DNA from: Streptomyces sp. SAT1
GTDB taxonomy: Bacteria; Actinomycetota; Actinomycetes; Streptomycetales; Streptomycetaceae
Direction: 5' to 3'
NCBI RefSeq assembly: GCF_001654495.1
Contig: NZ_CP015849.1
Coordinates: 620,001-684,000 of the forward strand
DNA length: 64,000 nucleotides
This document shows positions 26,451 through 35,765 of this stretch, piece after piece. The translations under genes and the position numbers were made by a program. The notes beneath the pieces were generated by a model. That model saw nothing but the letters and a program-made list of their open reading frames with translations. It ran no database searches and had not been told where the DNA came from. Every line of letters begins with the position of its first letter. The first letter of the stretch is position 1.

Positions 26451-27476
26451 GTGGGCGAGCTGCTGGGGGTGGCCGTACTGGGTGCCGGACACATGGGCGC
26501 CGATCACATACGGCGTCTTGACCGGGTGGTGAGCGGAGCCAGGGTCGCCGCCGTGGCCGACCCGGACACCGCGCGGGCCGAAGCGGCAGTGGGCGGCATC
26601 GAGGGCGCCTCGGTGCACGGCGAGGCCGTGGCCGCCCTGGACGCGCCCGGGGTGGACGCCGTACTGATCGCCTCACCCGGTCCGGCGCACGAGGAGGCGC
26701 TGCTCGCGGCCTTCGCGCGGGGCCTGCCGGTGCTGTGCGAGAAGCCGATGGTGCCGGACCCGGCCGGGGCGCTGCGGGTGGTGGAGGCGGAGGCGCGGCT
26801 CGGGCGGCGGCTGGCGCAGATCGGCTTCATGCGGCGCTACGACACCGGCTATCTGCGGCTGAAGGCCCTGCTGGACGGCGGGGAGTTGGGGCGTCCCCTG
26901 ATGCTGCACTGCACGCACCGCAATGTCTCCTCGCCGCCGCACTTCACCAGCGCCATGCTGATCAACAGCTCGGTGTCGCACGAGATCGACGCGGCCCGCT
27001 GGCTGCTCGGGCAGGAGCTGACCGCCGTGACCGTGCTGCGTCCGGCGTCCTCCGCCCGGTCACCCGAAGGGCTGGCGGACCCGCAGTTCGTGCTCTTCGA
27101 GACGGAGCGGGGCGCGCTGGTGGACGTCGAGGTCTTCGTCAACTGCGGCTTCGGCTACCAGGTGCGCTGCGAGGCGGTGGGCGAGACGGGCAGCGCGCGG
27201 ATCGGCGACGACCACGGGATGCTCGTCACCGCGCGGGGCCGGGCGCGCGAGGAGGTGCCGCAGGACTATCTCGTGCGCTTCGCCGACGCCTACGACCGCG
27301 AGGTGCAGTCCTGGGTCGACGCCACCCGGGGCGGGCGGGTCACCGGTCCCGGCGCGTGGGACGGCTATGCCGCCTCCGTCGTCGCCGAGGCGGGCGTCCG
27401 CTCGCTGGAGAGCGGGGGCCGGGTGCCGGTCGCCCTCGCCCCGCGCCCGGGGCTGTACGGGCCGGACGGCCGCTGA
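26451..27476 (+). CDS. Gfo/Idh/MocA-family oxidoreductase (inositol 2-dehydrogenase-like)
   Basis: A 341-residue NAD(P)-dependent oxidoreductase. Residues 5-120 form a Rossmann domain with the dinucleotide loop [15 protein letters not shown] and the signature LCEKPM, whose Lys acts at the catalytic site. The C-terminal domain (from about residue 125, [23 protein letters not shown]) resembles inositol and scyllo-inositol dehydrogenases. The GTG at 26451 follows AAGGAGGGAGCGCAC. No sugar transporter or catabolic cluster is adjacent, so the polyol is unknown. Confidence 0.88.
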   Translation: MGELLGVAVLGAGHMGADHIRRLDRVVSGARVAAVADPDTARAEAAVGGIEGASVHGEAVAALDAPGVDAVLIASPGPAHEEALLAAFARGLPVLCEKPMVPDPAGALRVVEAEARLGRRLAQIGFMRRYDTGYLRLKALLDGGELGRPLMLHCTHRNVSSPPHFTSAMLINSSVSHEIDAARWLLGQELTAVTVLRPASSARSPEGLADPQFVLFETERGALVDVEVFVNCGFGYQVRCEAVGETGSARIGDDHGMLVTARGRAREEVPQDYLVRFADAYDREVQSWVDATRGGRVTGPGAWDGYAASVVAEAGVRSLESGGRVPVALAPRPGLYGPDGR

Positions 27477-27510
27477 GCGCGGGCACGCCGCGCGGGGGCG
27501 CGGCGCGGTG

Positions 27511-27548
27511 GCGCGGCGCGGGGTCCCATGCGGGACGGGGCGCCGCGC
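27511..27548. terminator. Bidirectional hairpin terminator
   Basis: A nested hairpin, outer stem GCGCGGCGC/GCGCCGCGC and inner stem GTCCC/GGGAC, between the convergent Gfo/Idh and SsgA-like genes. Confidence 0.6.
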
Positions 27549-27561
27549 TGTCCTGCGCGCT

Positions 27562-27975
27562 TCACACCGCGCCGAACAGCGCGGTCAGGCCCCGGTCGAC
27601 GGCCGCGCCGACGTCCTCCTGGCCGGCCGCGACGACCGCGTAGCTGCGCAGCAGGAAGCGGTGGAGCGCCGGGGTGTCGAACTGGAGGAGGGCCATGCCC
27701 GACCTGGAGTGCAGTTCGACCGCGGTCCGGGCGTCGCCGCAGGGCCAGAAGTGCACGTCGCCCGCCCCGACCGGCTGGCCCAGCCCTTCTTCGAGCAGGG
27801 TGCGGGAGAAGGTCCAGGTCACCTCCTCCCCGTCCAGTGACGCCTCGGGCGGGAAGTCCACGTGCACGGCCAGCGGATCCACGGAGGCGTAGCGGAGCGT
27901 GGCGGGGACGGGGAGTTCCTGCCCGTCCGCGGTGATCAGGCGGGCGCGGGCGGACTGTTCGAGGGTGATGTCCAT
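27562..27975 (-). CDS. SsgA-like protein (SALP)
   Basis: A 137-residue protein of the sporulation-specific SsgA/SsgB family, found only in sporulating actinomycetes. Members guide septum placement and cell-wall remodelling in aerial hyphae. The family signatures are LPVPATLRYASVDPLAVHVDFPP, VTWTFSRTLLEEGL and GDVHFWPCGDARTAVEL, ending in the LLQFDTPALHRFLLRSY helix. The length is right for the family. Which SALP it is cannot be told from the window. An upstream GTGACCTGCGTCAC element fits Streptomyces Crp. The ATG at 27975 has AGGGGAGACC upstream. Confidence 0.9.
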   Translation of the reverse strand: MDITLEQSARARLITADGQELPVPATLRYASVDPLAVHVDFPPEASLDGEEVTWTFSRTLLEEGLGQPVGAGDVHFWPCGDARTAVELHSRSGMALLQFDTPALHRFLLRSYAVVAAGQEDVGAAVDRGLTALFGAV

Positions 27976-28839
27976 GGTCGGTCTCCCCTGCGGGTCGGAG
28001 GTCGGCCGGTTCTGCCGTGTGTTCTTAGGAGCCCGTAGGTGCCGTTCGCATTACGCCTGACCGCCCCCCAATTCATGTGACCTGCGTCACTCCGGCCGTG
28101 CCGGACTGCCGCATGCCGCGAGCGGAGGGTGTCGCACTGTCGAACGCACACGCGAACGGCGCCTCCGGCAGCTCGACGGTCCGTCGGAATACGTAGACGG
28201 CATACGCTCCAGTCAGCGGATGCAGTACGCGGACGACGGAGGCCGAGCCGCTCCGAAGAGACTGTGGCATATGCCAGAAGCACCACCGTATCGGGTGTCG
28301 CCGAATCCCTTACGGGCCGCCGTCCGCTGTGCCACAGTCGTAGCGGGCCCTTCTTTCGCGGGCTCCTCTCCTGCCGCGCGATCCCCGTCCCCGTATCGGA
28401 GTGCGCCATGCCGTCCCCCCCTGCCCGCGGACCGCTCCCCCGGCCCACCGCCGGGGCGCGGCCGGGCCGGCGAGGGACGGGAGGACGCCCGGCGTGGACG
28501 GGACAGAGCCCGGCGGGACCGCACGCCGGACACACCCTCCGGCCCGGTGGCCCGCTCCTGCCGCGCTCCGGTGCCGGGGCGCGGCTGGGCGGCGGCCGTG
28601 AGCCGGCTGCCGCCGACGCCCGCACCGCGGTTCGCCGCCGCGCGCGACGCGCGCGAGCGCGCACGGGCGGCCCGGTCTCGGAGGAGTCCGGCGCGGCCGT
28701 GCGCGAGGACGGCACCGGTGTGCTCGCCGCCCGGATGACGTCCCGGTCGGTCCCGGTCGGCGTGACGGCATGACGGTGGGACGGTGGTGGGATCCGGTCC
28801 GGCACTTGCCCGTACGGCGGACGCGTCCGGGCCCGCCCG
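27976..28839. other. 864-bp intergenic region between the SsgA-like gene and nsdB-like gene
   Basis: This holds the SsgA-like gene promoter with a Crp-type site. From about 28400 to 28770 several long frames overlap on both strands, as expected of very GC-rich DNA. None has a good ribosome-binding site, clear third-position bias over the alternatives, or a recognisable product. I treat it as non-coding. Confidence 0.5.
28077..28090. promoter_or_regulatory. Candidate Crp binding site
   Basis: GTGACCTGCGTCAC is a perfect interrupted palindrome (GTGAC/GTCAC). It matches the Streptomyces Crp motif as I recall it, GTG-N6-GNCAC, and with flanks the classical TGTGA-N6-TCACN. It lies about 100 bp upstream of the SsgA-like ATG. 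Confidence 0.5.
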
Positions 28840-30333
28840 CTACACCGGTGTGCCGCCCGCGCCCTTGCCCCGGGGCCGGGGCATGGCGAGGCGGATCTCC
28901 TCGCGCAGCTCGTGGATCCTCGGATACCCGGCGTACTGGGCGGTGAGCCGGTACATCTCGCGCAGCCGGTCCCAGGTGCGCCGCGAGGAGTTGGACCCCA
29001 TCGACATCAGGGCCAGCCGCGCGTAGCGGTCCGCCTGCTCCGGGTCGTCCGCGATGAAGCAGGCGGAGGCCATGGACAGATGGTCGAAGATCTTCGACCG
29101 CTCACGGCCGTCGATCCGCAGCGCGAGCGCCTTCTCCGCGTAGTGCTGGGCGTGCACGGCCGCGTCCGGGTCGAACTCCGCCAGTGTGCGGTAGGCGAGC
29201 GCCTGCATCCCGTACAGGTCCTCGGCCTTGAAGGTCTGCATCCAGGGCAGCGGTTCGCCGTCGCCCCTGTCGGCGACGAACAGGTCCTCGGCGCGGCCGA
29301 GGGTGCGGCGCATGGCCTGTCCCTTGCCCATCGCGGCCTGCGCCCAGGCCTCGATGGTGTGGAACATCGCCTTGGTGCGCGGCTGGAGCCGGTCGCCGGA
29401 ACCGGACTGGGCGAGCTTCATCAGGTCCAGCGCCTCGTCGGGCCGGCCCAGGTGCACCTTCTGGCGGGCCGCGCGCGACAGCGCCTCACCCGCGCGGGGC
29501 CGGTCGCCGCCCTCGCGCGCGGCGTGGGTGGCGATGACGAAGTACTTCTGGGCGGTGGGTTCCAGGCCGACGTCGTGCGACATCCAGCCGGCCAGCACGG
29601 CGAGGTTGGCGGCGACGCCCCACAGGCGCCGCTGGAGATGGGCGGGGTGGCGGTAGGCGAGCATGCCGCCCACCTCGTTGAGCTGGCCCACCACCGCCTT
29701 GCGCTGGAGGCCGCCGCCGCGCGCGGCGTCCCAGGCGCGGAACACCTCCACGGAGCGTTCCAGTTCCTCGACCTCCTCCGCCCCGACCGGGGCGGCGTCG
29801 TAGCGGTCGAATCCGGCGGGGTCGGCGTTGAGGGGGTGGTCGAGTGGGGGGGCGTCGCCCGTCAGGGCCGGTTCGGTGTGCAGCCAGTCGTGCAGGGCAC
29901 CGCTGAGTGCTGATCCCGCGGTGAGCGCGGCACCCGCGCCCACCAAGCCGCGTCGGTTGAGCATGAGGTCCATTCCCGTGAATTCGGTGAGGACCGCGGC
30001 GGTCTGCTCGGGCGCCCACGGCATGCCGTCGGGATGTTCCGCTTCCCCGTCGCCCTGCCGTCTCCCCGTGCGCCCGTGCCGTACCAGACCGAGATCCTCG
30101 ATGGTCACGACACGGCCGAGACGCTCGGTGAACAGGGCCGCCAGCACCCGTGGCACGGGATCGCGCGGGATCTCTCCCATGTCGATCCAGCGCCGTACCC
30201 GGGAGGTGTCGGTCGCCAGCTGGGGGTGGCCCATGGCCGCCGCCTGCCGGTTGACCAGCCTCGCGAGCTCCCCCTTGGACCAGCCGGCCAGGCCGAACAG
30301 ATCCGCGAGACGGGCGTTGGGTTGTCCTGTCAC
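28840..30333 (-). CDS. nsdB: NsdA/NsdB-family TPR-like negative regulator of development
   Basis: A 497-residue protein. The N-terminus GQPNARLADLFGLAGWSKGEL and the following region to about residue 100 form a divergent helix-turn-helix-like domain characteristic of this family (SRVRRWIDMGEIPRDPVP). The rest is alpha-helical, TPR-like repeats (for example LADLAVLAGWMSHDVG-type and ALSRAARQKVHLGRPDEALDLMKLAQSG). In S. coelicolor NsdA and NsdB repress antibiotic production and sporulation. NsdB is assigned over NsdA because of the chpB/popR neighbourhood (recalled). The GTG at 30333 has a GGGGG-containing site and matches the family N-terminus. It is divergent from a TTA-containing phosphotransferase gene. 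Confidence 0.75.
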   Translation of the reverse strand: MTGQPNARLADLFGLAGWSKGELARLVNRQAAAMGHPQLATDTSRVRRWIDMGEIPRDPVPRVLAALFTERLGRVVTIEDLGLVRHGRTGRRQGDGEAEHPDGMPWAPEQTAAVLTEFTGMDLMLNRRGLVGAGAALTAGSALSGALHDWLHTEPALTGDAPPLDHPLNADPAGFDRYDAAPVGAEEVEELERSVEVFRAWDAARGGGLQRKAVVGQLNEVGGMLAYRHPAHLQRRLWGVAANLAVLAGWMSHDVGLEPTAQKYFVIATHAAREGGDRPRAGEALSRAARQKVHLGRPDEALDLMKLAQSGSGDRLQPRTKAMFHTIEAWAQAAMGKGQAMRRTLGRAEDLFVADRGDGEPLPWMQTFKAEDLYGMQALAYRTLAEFDPDAAVHAQHYAEKALALRIDGRERSKIFDHLSMASACFIADDPEQADRYARLALMSMGSNSSRRTWDRLREMYRLTAQYAGYPRIHELREEIRLAMPRPRGKGAGGTPV

Positions 30334-30567
30334 GTCAAGCCCCCAGGTACTCGGCTGAGTTGACAGTAGCCCCGGTGAGAGTTGCCGGGCGACTATTCGC
30401 CAGGGTTCGCCAGGGCACGCCACATGGTGTGCCACGGGGCGACCGGTGTCAGGTAGGAAAGCGCCGCCCCGACCCGGTCGCCAGGGACATTCCCCAGGGT
30501 GCACCCGGGCGTCCGGGCCGGGCAGCGCACTTCGAGCAGCAGGCACACGAAGGGATCTGTCTCGCCC

Positions 30568-31707
30568 ATGTACGCAGCATCGTCCTCCGTGTCCGCCCCG
30601 CCCCGGCCGCTGCGTCCCCGTCCGGGCGTCGGCGGCCCCCTCCTCGACCCCGCGCGTCCGCCGGCCCCCGTGCTCGGCGTGGGCCGGCCGCGGCGCGCCG
30701 CGGGGCTCGGCACACCACCCCTGAGCGGGAGGCTCGACCTGTCCGGCCCGCAGGGCGCGCCCCTGCGCACCGCCCTCGCCTCGGTGCAGCGGATCTGTCC
30801 GGAGTTCGCACCGGTCCAGGTGCTGCGCCGCAGCGGCCGCTCCGTGCTCCTGGTCGGCACGACCGGGCGCGCCACGGCGGTCGCCAAGTGCTTACTGGAC
30901 CCGTCCCGCGAGTGGGCCGAGCGGTACCGGCACGAAATAGCGGTCTACCGCTCGTTCGTCCGGCACCGGCCCCCGGTCCGTGTGCCCCGGCTGATCGCGG
31001 CGGACCCTGACAACTGCACCCTCGTCATCGAGCGCGCGCCGGGCCGGGTGGCCGCGCTCCAGCGGCACCCGTCGCAGACGCCGCCGCGGGCGGACATCCG
31101 CGCGGCCCTCGGCGCGCTGTGCCGGCTGAACACCTGGCGGCCGCCCGCGGGGACGTTCGACGCCCCGCTGGACTACGCCGCCGAGATCGCCCGCTTCCAC
31201 GAGCTGGGCCTGCTCACCGACCGCGACATGGGCGACCTCCAGAAGCTGCTGCACGGCATCGCGCACGCGGCGGGCCGGCAGGGCATGGCCCAGTTCTGCC
31301 ACGGCGACGCGCTGCTCGCCAACATCCTGCTCTCCCCGGCCGGCCCGGTCCTGGTGGACTGGGAGCACGCGGGCTGGTACCTGCCGGGCTACGACCTGGC
31401 GACGCTGTGGTCCGTGCTCGGCCAGGCGCCCGAGGCCCGGCGGCAGATCAGCCAGCTCGCCCAGGCGGCCGGACCGGGGGCGCGGGACGCCTTCCTGGTG
31501 AACCTGATGCTGGTGCTGACCCGGGAGATCCGCACCTACGAGACGGCGGTGCAGCGCTCGATGCACGACCCGGCCCCGGCGGCACCGGGCATGCCCCACC
31601 CGGCCGCCGCCCCGGCCGGCGAGGAGCAGCGGCTGCTGCTGCGGCGGCTGCACGACGACTGCCAGCTGGCGCGCCGGGCCGTGCGCGCCGCGGTCGGCAC
31701 CCGCTGA
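30568..31707 (+). CDS. Aminoglycoside/choline-kinase-like phosphotransferase with a TTA codon
   Basis: A 379-residue protein-kinase-fold small-molecule phosphotransferase. Residues 1-70 are Pro/Arg-rich. The kinase core follows, with AVAKCLLDP as the Lys region, [13 protein letters not shown] as the catalytic loop (HGDxxxxN) and [10 protein letters not shown] as the metal-binding motif. Codon 109 is TTA, the rarest Streptomyces codon, which needs the bldA tRNA; translation should therefore depend on developmental stage. It is divergent from the nsdB-like regulator, 234 bp apart. The substrate is unknown; resistance is only one of many roles of the family. An upstream in-frame Met at 30499 is less likely. 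Confidence 0.8.
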   Translation: MYAASSSVSAPPRPLRPRPGVGGPLLDPARPPAPVLGVGRPRRAAGLGTPPLSGRLDLSGPQGAPLRTALASVQRICPEFAPVQVLRRSGRSVLLVGTTGRATAVAKCLLDPSREWAERYRHEIAVYRSFVRHRPPVRVPRLIAADPDNCTLVIERAPGRVAALQRHPSQTPPRADIRAALGALCRLNTWRPPAGTFDAPLDYAAEIARFHELGLLTDRDMGDLQKLLHGIAHAAGRQGMAQFCHGDALLANILLSPAGPVLVDWEHAGWYLPGYDLATLWSVLGQAPEARRQISQLAQAAGPGARDAFLVNLMLVLTREIRTYETAVQRSMHDPAPAAPGMPHPAAAPAGEEQRLLLRRLHDDCQLARRAVRAAVGTR

Positions 31708-31711
31708 GGGC

Positions 31712-31769
31712 ACACGAGGGAGGTCCGCGGCACCCCGTCGGGACGGGCATGCCACGGACCTCTTCCGTG
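31712..31769 (+). terminator. Hairpin terminator after the phosphotransferase gene
   Basis: An imperfect long stem (GAGGTCCG-c-GGCA paired with TGCC-a-CGGACCTC, plus CACG-side pairs) begins five bases after the stop codon. Confidence 0.6.
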
Positions 31770-31986
31770 TGCGCGGCGGGCACAGGTGCACGCCGACCAC
31801 AGGTGTACGCCACTGACGCGCCGCAGGCCCGCGCGGCGCCGCGGCGAAACTCGCCGGGCCCCTGCCTGACATGGGAAATCGCCTCCTCGCGCGCATGATT
31901 GACGGATCGTCGGACAGCCGGTACCACTGACCCACGCCGGCCCCGCACGCCCCGTCACGCACGCCCGAGCGCCCCAGGAGGCAGCA

Positions 31987-33987
31987 TTGCGAGGATCCGT
32001 CAGCGACTCCGACCTCACCGGGGGCCGCAGAGCCACGCCGGGGCGGGCCGCCGCGCGTACGGCGGGCGGCGCCCTCGCCTGCGCCGCGCTGCTGCTGCCG
32101 CTGCTGGGCGCCCCGTCCGCGGGTGCCGCGGACGACACCGGCCGGCTCCAGCACGCGTTCTCCGCCGCGGCCGAGCGCTACCACGTACCGCTCAGCGTCC
32201 TGCTGGGCGTCTCCTACCTCCAGTCCCGCTGGGACGGGCACGCCGGGGCCCCGAGCGTGAGCGGCGGCTACGGCCCGATGCACCTCACGGACGCCCGGAC
32301 GGCGCTGGCCCGCGCCGGGGAGCACCACGGCGACGGGGCCGAGGACCCGCGCGGTGACGATGCCCGCCCCGCCCTGCACCCGGCGGCACCCGCCGCCGTA
32401 CCGGCGGACTCCGCGCTGCCGGACCGGCTGAAGACCCTGCCCCGGGCGGCCGCCCTGACCGGGACGCCCGCCGAGCGGCTGCGGGCGGACGCGGCCGCGA
32501 ACATCGCGGGCGGCGCCGCCCTGCTGGCCGACGCGCAGCGGCGGCTGGGCGAGCCGCTGAGTGCGGACCCCGCCGCCTGGTACGGGGCGGTGGCCCGGTT
32601 CTCCGGCGCGCAGGACAGCGGCACGGCGGCGGCCTACGCCGACGACGTGTACGCCGTGATCCGCTCCGGTGAGCGGCGCACCACGGACGCCGGGCAGCGC
32701 GTCGTGCTCGCGGCCCGGCCGCGGCTGGCCCCCGACCGGGCCCTGCTGGCGCGGACCGGGCTCGCACCGGCCTCCTCGGCCGGTACGGAGTGCCCCGCCT
32801 CGGTGTCCTGCGAGTGGGTCCCGGCGCCGTACCAGGAGTTCGGCGCCGACGACTACGGCAACCACGACCTGGGCGACCGGCCGAGGTCCGAGCGGATCCG
32901 GTACATCGTCATCCATGACACCGAGGGCCGCTGGGACGGTGTCCTCAACCTGGTCCAGGATCCGACCTATGTGTCGTGGAACTACACGCTGCGCTCCACC
33001 GACGGGCACATCGCCCAGCACGTGGACAACAAGGACGTGTCCTGGCACGCGGGCAACTGGTACGTCAACGCCACGTCGATCGGGCTGGAGCACGAGGGCT
33101 TCCTCGCCGATCCGGACGCCTGGTACACGGAGGCGATGTACCGCTCCTCGGCGCGGCTGGTGCGCTATCTCGCCGGGAAGTACGGCATCCCGCTGGACCG
33201 GCAGCACATCCTGGGGCACGACACGGTGCCGGGTCCGACCGCCGGGGCCGTCCCGGACATGCACACCGACCCCGGCCCGTACTGGGACTGGCGGCACTAC
33301 TTCGAGCTGCTGGGCCGCCCCTTCGTGCCGACCGCGGGCAGCGGCGGCGGACTGGTGACGATCCGCCCGGACTACGCGGCCAACGGGACGGAGTACACGG
33401 GCTGCGTCACCGCCGGGACGCCGTGCGCGGCGCACGGCTCCAACGAGGTGCGGCTGTACACCCGGCCGGACGCGTCCGCCCCGCTGGTCAAGGACATCGG
33501 GCTGCGTCCGGGCGGCGGTGACTCCACGACCGATGTGAACGACGTGGCCTCGCGGGCGGAGACCGGCCAGCAGTACGCGGTGGCCGGGCGGCAGGGCGAC
33601 TGGACGGCGATCTGGTACCTCGGCCAGAAGGCATGGTTCCGCAACCCCGCGCGGCAGGCCACCGCGGTGAACGCGGCCGGGCTGGTGGTCACGCCGAAGC
33701 CGGGCGTGGCCGGTGTGCCCGTGTACGGCAGGGCGTACCCGGAGAAGGAGGCGTATCCGGCCGGGGTGCCGGTGCAGGCCGTGACACCACTGCCGTACAC
33801 GCTGCCGGCCGGCCAGCGGTACGTGCTCGGGGACGCGGTGCCCGGTGAGTACCTGTACTCGGTCACGTTCACCACCGACTCGCACCGGGTGGTGGTCGGC
33901 AAGGACCTGTACTACGAGATCCAGTTCGGCCACCGGGTGGCGTTCGTCCGGGCGGCGGACGTACAGGTGCGGCCCTCGGGCCGGTGA
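31987..33987 (+). CDS. Secreted N-acetylmuramoyl-L-alanine amidase
   Basis: A 666-residue exported peptidoglycan hydrolase. The start is a TTG at 31987, supported by CAGGAGG just upstream. A signal peptide spans to about residue 48 (ALACAALLLPLLGAPSAGAA). Residues 50-220 resemble a transglycosylase-like scaffold (YHVPLSVLLGVSYLQSRWDGH). Residues 300-445 are an Amidase_2 domain with zinc ligands in YIVIHDTEGRW and PDMHTDPGPYWDW and the ISWHAG-like VSWHAGNWYVN. The C-terminal 200 residues are SH3-like or wall-binding repeats. It would cut the bond between MurNAc and the stem peptide in the wall. Confidence 0.88.
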   Translation: MRGSVSDSDLTGGRRATPGRAAARTAGGALACAALLLPLLGAPSAGAADDTGRLQHAFSAAAERYHVPLSVLLGVSYLQSRWDGHAGAPSVSGGYGPMHLTDARTALARAGEHHGDGAEDPRGDDARPALHPAAPAAVPADSALPDRLKTLPRAAALTGTPAERLRADAAANIAGGAALLADAQRRLGEPLSADPAAWYGAVARFSGAQDSGTAAAYADDVYAVIRSGERRTTDAGQRVVLAARPRLAPDRALLARTGLAPASSAGTECPASVSCEWVPAPYQEFGADDYGNHDLGDRPRSERIRYIVIHDTEGRWDGVLNLVQDPTYVSWNYTLRSTDGHIAQHVDNKDVSWHAGNWYVNATSIGLEHEGFLADPDAWYTEAMYRSSARLVRYLAGKYGIPLDRQHILGHDTVPGPTAGAVPDMHTDPGPYWDWRHYFELLGRPFVPTAGSGGGLVTIRPDYAANGTEYTGCVTAGTPCAAHGSNEVRLYTRPDASAPLVKDIGLRPGGGDSTTDVNDVASRAETGQQYAVAGRQGDWTAIWYLGQKAWFRNPARQATAVNAAGLVVTPKPGVAGVPVYGRAYPEKEAYPAGVPVQAVTPLPYTLPAGQRYVLGDAVPGEYLYSVTFTTDSHRVVVGKDLYYEIQFGHRVAFVRAADVQVRPSGR

Positions 33988-33990
33988 CCG

Positions 33991-34033
33991 CGTGCGGGGC
34001 CGGCCCCCTTCGGGAGGGGGCCGGCCCCGCACG
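33991..34033. terminator. Very strong bidirectional hairpin terminator
   Basis: A perfect 18-bp stem (33991-34008 with 34016-34033) and a 7-base loop TTCGGGA lie directly between the convergent amidase and the gene at 34052. Confidence 0.85.
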
Positions 34034-34051
34034 GGTGTGCCGGTCGGCTGC

Positions 34052-34549
34052 TCAGCCCTGCTGGAACAGCTCGGCGGGCAGCGGCTTGAGCAGCGCGTAC
34101 AGGTCGTCCGTGATCGGGCGGTCCCAGGCGGCGATGGTCACCAGGACGCCGTCGCTGCGGTCGAACTGGACGCAGGAGATCCGGCTCTCGGAGAGCTTGA
34201 GGCGGCGCACGATCAGCAGATTGTCGCCCTGGAGCACCGGCATGTCCTCGGTGCCGACGACGGTGATCTCCTCGTCGTTCTCCAGGGCCAGCAGCAGCTG
34301 GGCCACCTCGAAGGGCACCTCGCCGTCGGGGACCTCGCGGGCCGGGGAGCCCTCGGGGAGGTTCCCGATGATCATCGCGGTGCCGCGGCCGCCGAAGAGG
34401 TCGTAGCGCAGGAACACGCCCTGGCAGGTGCCGTCGGGCGCGGGCAGCAGCCCGGCGCCGAGATTGCCGGGCCAGTCGCCCGGGTCCATGGCCAGAACGT
34501 CGAAGTCGGGCCCGGCGGGCGTGGCGCTGCGGCGACGGAGGAACGACAT
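34052..34549 (-). CDS. Conserved hypothetical protein, possible SseB/T3SS-like fold
   Basis: A 165-residue acidic cytosolic protein beginning MSFLRRRSATPAGPDFDVLA. It contains MDPGDWPGNLGAGLLPAPDG, an acidic loop ENDEEITVVGTEDMP and a C-terminal ITDDLYALLKPLPAELFQ. I recognise the pattern as a common Streptomyces protein but cannot assign a function. The ATG at 34549 has a poor ribosome-binding site. It is convergent with the amidase. Confidence 0.7.
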   Translation of the reverse strand: MSFLRRRSATPAGPDFDVLAMDPGDWPGNLGAGLLPAPDGTCQGVFLRYDLFGGRGTAMIIGNLPEGSPAREVPDGEVPFEVAQLLLALENDEEITVVGTEDMPVLQGDNLLIVRRLKLSESRISCVQFDRSDGVLVTIAAWDRPITDDLYALLKPLPAELFQQG

Positions 34550-34613
34550 GCCGCCATGGTACGTGTCCCGGCGTGCCGCGCGACGTGCGGGCGGCCTCCG
34601 TCCGGGGCGGACC

Positions 34614-35150
34614 TCACCCGGAACCGGCCGGTCCGCCGTCGCGGCGCCCGCTCGTGCCGGCCGGGGGGGCGGGGCGGGCGCGCAGCCGTGCGCGGTCGGG
34701 GCCCGCGAGGAAGGAGGCGGCGGCCTGGGCGAGCGCCGCGGTGAGGTCGCCGGTGCCGTGGGCCCGGCGCAGGGCGCCGGGCGCCGGGCGAGGAACGGGC
34801 CCTCGTGTTCGGTCCGGTGGTCCGGTGGTCCGGCGCAGGACGGGCACGGTGGGGGCGCGCGCGGCGGCGTCGAGCCGTTCGGCCGCTTCGGGCACGGGCA
34901 GCAGCCGGGTGGCGGCGGCGGGGCGGGGGCGAGCGCGGCGGGCCGGACGGCACGGGCGAAGAGCGCCCGCACGGCGACCCGCGGACGGCCGCCACAAGGG
35001 CGTCGGCGGCGTACGCACCGGCGCCCGGGAGGACGTCCGGACAGCCCGCACCCGGGCGGCGGGCCCGGCGGCGTCGGCCGGCTCGTCCAGGACACCGCCG
35101 ACGCCGTCGTGGCGGAGGGTCAGCACGAGATCGAGCGCGCGACGGGTGCC
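34614..35150 (-). pseudogene. Probable decayed gene of unknown function
   Basis: Protein-like segments appear in order on the minus strand but in different frames: LDLVLTLRHDGVGGVLDEP (about 35145-35085), then DVLPGAGAYAADALVAAVRG (about 35040-34980), then ALFARAVRPAALAPAPP, then RLLPVPEAAERLDAAAR, and a final LTAALAQAAASFLAGPDRAR before a TGA at 34614. This looks like a helical protein with several frameshifts. The family is not recognisable, and the pattern could partly be chance in GC-rich DNA. Confidence 0.35.
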
Positions 35151-35198
35151 CCTGCCGGGCGGTTCCTGTATGCGGACGGTGGCGGACGGGCCGGTGCC

Positions 35199-35508
35199 CG
35201 TTGATCGGGTACGGATGCGCCGGGCGGTCCGGCGAGCGACACCGGGCCACCGGGCCTCCGGGCCTCCGGGCGTGGTGTAGGGCGGCCCGCTGCGCCACCC
35301 GGCTGGCGGCACGGCGTCCCCCGCCGATCGGGCCGAGACCGGGCCCCGGCCCCGGCCCCACAGCCTGGTCCCCGATGAAACCGTACGGATACGCCCAGCG
35401 ATCCGACCGCCGACACCCAACCGCCGGACGTGGTGCACAACGGCCCGCCGCGCCACCGGCCGGTAGCACGGCGTCCCCCGCCGATCGGGCCGGGACCGGG
35501 CGACGGCC
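35199..35508. repeat. Two degenerate direct repeats in non-coding DNA
   Basis: Two copies of a block of roughly 135-155 bp follow each other (about 35199-35352 and 35375-35508). They share GTACGGAT(G/A)CGCC at 35209 and 35383, GCGTGGTG/ACGTGGTG, GCGCCACC and an exact 27-base segment at 35309-35335 and 35466-35492 (GCACGGCGTCCC...). The spacing differs by 17 bases, so the second copy has lost a segment. They have no coding role that I can see. Confidence 0.65.
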
Positions 35509-35765
35509 CCGGCGCGCCCGCCGGTCCTCCGCCCGTGCGGCGGACCTCGGCGCCCGGCCCCGCCTCACCGCGCCGTCTCCCGGTACACGCCCGCCCCGGC
35601 CGCCCGGACGGGCGGGAGGTCATCGCACGGACTTCGCCGGGCGGCGCCGTCCGGCGCTCCGCGTGACGTGTCGCCGCACGCCCGGGGCCCCGGTCCACGG
35701 CGGCGGAAGGCGGAGCCCGGCCGCCCTCGTCCGGCCGCCGCACCGGCGGAGCCCGGCGGTGCGTG

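Larger units (their letters stand above)
34550..35765. other. 1.2-kb zone without an intact gene
   Basis: No frame here has a convincing start, ribosome-binding site and product. The first half on the minus strand looks like a decayed gene (listed separately). The second half contains a degenerate direct duplication (listed separately) and many CCG/GGC-rich words. Confidence 0.6.

Noticed and set aside
28129..28773. Plus-strand frame of 214 codons between the SsgA-like gene and nsdB
   Set aside because: No ribosome-binding site, Arg/Pro/Gly-biased composition, other frames equally open, and no recognisable domain.
30892..34032. Minus-strand frame of 1046 codons opposite the phosphotransferase and amidase genes
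   Set aside because: High-GC antisense shadow; both plus-strand genes have full motif sets.
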